DNA from: Aquimarina sediminis
GTDB taxonomy: Bacteria > Bacteroidota > Bacteroidia > Flavobacteriales > Flavobacteriaceae
NCBI RefSeq assembly: GCF_002895435.1
Contig: NZ_POYJ01000010.1
Location: 155,167 to 219,166, forward strand
DNA length: 64,000 nucleotides
Direction of reading: 5' to 3'
Below are positions 61,781-64,000 of this stretch, one piece after another. The position numbers were made by a program, and so were the translations under genes. The notes under the pieces were generated by a model. It was not told the origin of the DNA. It saw only the letters and a program-made list of their open reading frames with translations, and made no database searches. Positions within the stretch are counted from its first letter, which is position 1; each line of letters begins with the position of its first letter.

Positions 61781-64000
61781 TTATCTATTAATATACAGAT
61801 AACCAGCTCTGCTTTTACTATTTTCTCCTGGAACTACATACTTTAAAATATAATAGTATGTTCCCACAGGTAATTCATCTCTTTCTTCAATAGTATTTCT
61901 TCCATTTGAAGTCCCCCTAAAGAAATTATCATTTCTTCCATAATTTTCAGTTCCATACACTTTAACACCCCATCTATTATAAATTTCCAAGGTGTTTTCA
62001 AATCTTTCTAGTCCACTAATTACAAACACATCATTTACTCCATCTCCATTTGGTGACATTGCAGAAAAAATTGTAATTCCGTCTTCTGCACCTACTTCAA
62101 CATCAATTGATTCTTCTAAGTCATCAGGAGTTTCATTTATATCTGTTTGATCCAGGGAGATTTCTGTAATTACATTGGTAATCGTCATCCCCGCAGAAGC
62201 AGTATCAACAGAGAAACTAATTTCTAATTCAATTGTGTTTCCAGCTGTAACTGTTCCCACATTCCATACTCCCGTTGAAACATTATAGATTTCGGAACTA
62301 TTGTTTGACAAATATGTTATTCCTGAAGGAAGTTGATCAGTTATTAATACATTGGTAGCGTCGTTTAAACTATTATTTGAAACAAGAATATTATAAGTAT
62401 ATGTTTCTCCTGTTAAATAAGGTCCAGACTCCAAAATTCCTTTTTCAATTACCAAGTCTATTCCTCCTACCACAATGTTTTCACTAGAATCATCAATAGT
62501 GGTATTACTATCGGTCTGATCCAGACTTACGCTACTCACTGTATTAGTGATGGTATCTCCACTAGTACCTCCATCTACTGTAGCGCTGATACTTAAGGTA
62601 GCATTGCTGCTATTATTGATACTACCAACACTCCAAACTCCGGTACCACTCACATAACTACCCTGACTTGGGGTATCGGATACATAGGTTACTCCTGTTG
62701 GTAACAGATCCGTGATAGAAACATTGGTCGCAGTAGCTGGACCACTGTTGGTTAAGGTAATCGTATAGATCACCGTATCTCCTTCATTTGGTGTCGTATT
62801 GTTTACTGTTTTACTAACGACTAGATCCGTGGTGTTGCCAACTACTATATTCTCTGATGGATCATCGGTAGTGGTATTACTATCGGTCTGATCCAAACTT
62901 ACACTACTTACTGTATTGGTTATCGTATCTCCACTAGTACCTGCATCTACTGTAGCGCTGATACTTAAGGTAGCATTACTGCTATCATTGATACTACCAA
63001 CACTCCAAACTCCGGTACCACTTACATAACTACCCTGACTAGGGGTATCTGAGACATAGGTTACCCCTGTTGGTAACAGATCCGTAATAGAAACATTGGT
63101 TGCCGTAGCAGGACCACTGTTGGTTAAGGTAATCGTATAGATCACCGTATCACCTTCATCTGGTGTTGTGTTGTTCACCGTTTTACTAACGACTAAATCC
63201 GTGGTGTTGCCAACTACGATGTTTTCACTAGGATCATCCGTTGTTGTATTGCTATCGGTCTGATCCAAACTTACACTACTTACTGTATTAGTGATGGTAT
63301 CTCCACTGGTACCTGCATCTACTGTTGCACTGATACTTAAGGTAGCATTGCTGCTATCATTGATACTACCAACACTCCAAACTCCGGTACCACTTACATA
63401 ACTACCCTGACTTGGGGTATCGGATACATAGGTTACTCCTGTTGGTAACAGATCCGTAATAGATACATTGGTTGCCGTAGCAGGACCACTGTTGGTTAAG
63501 GTAATCGTATAGATCACCGTATCACCTTCATCCGGGGTTGTATTGTTCACCGTTTTACTAACGACTAGATCCGTGGTGTTGCCAACTACTATATTCTCTG
63601 ATGGATCATCGGTAGTGGTATTACTATCGGTCTGATCCAGACTTACGCTACTCACTGTATTGGTGATGGTATCTCCACTAGTACCTGCATCTACTGTAGC
63701 GCTGATACTTAAGGTAGCATTGCTGCTATTATTGATACTACCAACACTCCAAACTCCGGTACCACTCACATAACTACCCTGACTTGGGGTATCGGATACA
63801 TAGGTCACCCCTGTTGGTAACAGATCCGTGATAGAAACATTGGTCGCAGTAGCGGGACCACTGTTGGTAAGGGTGATCGTATAGATTACCGTATCTCCTT
63901 CATCTGGAGTTGTATTGTTTACTGTTTTACTAACGACTAGATCCGTGGTGTTGCCAACTACTATATTCTCTGATGGATCATCGGTAGTGGTATTACTATC
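61781..64000 (-). CDS. T9SS-exported DUF11-repeat surface protein (5' end beyond window)
   Basis: 740 codons visible, still open at base 64000. The valine codon GTG at 63808 is inside a repeat and is not the start. From the N-terminal side come four-plus near-identical 124-residue DUF11 repeats (TDLVVSKTVNNTTPDEGDTV, VSITDLLPTGVTYVSDTP, VGSINDSSNATLSISA), one diverged DUF11 unit (IDLVIEKGILESGPYLTG), and a C-terminal type-B (CHU_C) sorting domain, about 95 residues with SPNGDGVNDVFVISG and YNRWGVKVYG. T9SS moves such proteins to the cell surface or medium. Likely an adhesin-like stalk; partner unknown. Confidence 0.93.
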   Translation of the reverse strand, partial: DSNTTTDDPSENIVVGNTTDLVVSKTVNNTTPDEGDTVIYTITLTNSGPATATNVSITDLLPTGVTYVSDTPSQGSYVSGTGVWSVGSINNSSNATLSISATVDAGTSGDTITNTVSSVSLDQTDSNTTTDDPSENIVVGNTTDLVVSKTVNNTTPDEGDTVIYTITLTNSGPATATNVSITDLLPTGVTYVSDTPSQGSYVSGTGVWSVGSINDSSNATLSISATVDAGTSGDTITNTVSSVSLDQTDSNTTTDDPSENIVVGNTTDLVVSKTVNNTTPDEGDTVIYTITLTNSGPATATNVSITDLLPTGVTYVSDTPSQGSYVSGTGVWSVGSINDSSNATLSISATVDAGTSGDTITNTVSSVSLDQTDSNTTTDDPSENIVVGNTTDLVVSKTVNNTTPNEGDTVIYTITLTNSGPATATNVSITDLLPTGVTYVSDTPSQGSYVSGTGVWSVGSINNSSNATLSISATVDGGTSGDTITNTVSSVSLDQTDSNTTIDDSSENIVVGGIDLVIEKGILESGPYLTGETYTYNILVSNNSLNDATNVLITDQLPSGITYLSNNSSEIYNVSTGVWNVGTVTAGNTIELEISFSVDTASAGMTITNVITEISLDQTDINETPDDLEESIDVEVGAEDGITIFSAMSPNGDGVNDVFVISGLERFENTLEIYNRWGVKVYGTENYGRNDNFFRGTSNGRNTIEERDELPVGTYYYILKYVVPGENSKSRAGYLYINR
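62470..64000. repeat. 372-bp near-identical coding repeats
   Basis: The same landmark (GACTTGGGGTAT or a close variant) recurs at 62665, 63037, 63409 and 63781, exactly 372 bp apart, i.e. 124 codons. By eye, neighbouring copies differ at only a few positions, many of them synonymous. The array continues past the window end. Confidence 0.92.

Noticed and set aside
63808..63810. Start codon of the DUF11 protein at 63808
   Set aside because: It is a GTG inside a DUF11 repeat, and the frame stays open to the window end with the same repeat.
1..64000. tRNA, rRNA, CRISPR arrays, insertion sequences or prophage
   Set aside because: None was recognised by eye on either strand; a tRNA scan and transposase search were not possible here.

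Overview
The window looks like chromosomal DNA of a marine Flavobacteriaceae-type Bacteroidota (an Aquimarina-like genome is my guess, not shown). Reasons: AT-rich DNA, TAnnTTTG-type -7 promoter boxes, SusC/SusD pairs, FecR/ECF-sigma regulation, LytS/LytTR signalling, a type IX secretion (T9SS) type-B sorting domain, and menaquinone-organism style cNOR genes. No tRNA, rRNA, CRISPR array, insertion sequence or prophage was recognised.

Layout. 1-11.7 kb: mixed housekeeping and accessory genes (YwqK/MORN-like repeat protein, DinB-fold protein, membrane AraC regulator, DJ-1/PfpI protein, a small ECF-sigma operon, topoisomerase III, a methyltransferase, a D-cysteine desulfhydrase-like enzyme). 11.8-16.1 kb: a COX1-like mini membrane protein, then a probable copper-uptake locus (CxGKC small protein, Met/His-rich lipoprotein, OprC/NosA-like TonB receptor), followed by a 63-bp minisatellite. 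16.5-24 kb: thioredoxin-like protein, nadB-nadA, an Rrf2 regulator with three cysteines, and an operon of ADP-forming acyl-CoA synthetase, U32 protein and ferredoxin. 24-33 kb: nitric oxide reductase genes (norC-norB, norQ-norD, DUF438/PAS protein, oxidase subunit III- and IV-like proteins) and anaerobic ribonucleotide reductase nrdG-nrdD. 33-39.5 kb: TonB-type receptor divergent from a LytS/LytTR pair, an S24-type repressor and a small HTH protein. 39.6-61.6 kb: one long minus-strand block with ECF sigma, FecR, STN-SusC, a second FecR, SusC, SusD, two very large FG-GAP/ASPIC-UnbV lipoproteins, a vanadium-haloperoxidase-like enzyme, an SRPBCC/GyrI-like protein and a sodium:solute symporter. 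61.8-64 kb: the 3' part of a T9SS cell-surface protein with near-identical 372-bp DUF11 repeats, running off the window.

How it fits together. Four promoters, before the copper locus, nadA, the acyl-CoA synthetase operon and norC, each carry a CRP/FNR-type palindrome of the form ATGAY-N4-RTCAT whose centre lies exactly 33 bp upstream of the centre of a TAnnTTTG-like -7 box. This places an activator near -41 and suggests one oxygen/NO-responsive regulon covering copper acquisition, NAD synthesis, acetate/ATP formation, RNA modification and NO detoxification. The regulator is not in the window. The other notable system is the SusCD block. It has no carbohydrate-active enzyme, but does have giant beta-propeller lipoproteins and a haloperoxidase-type enzyme, so it may handle an unusual substrate or a halogenation/redox chemistry.
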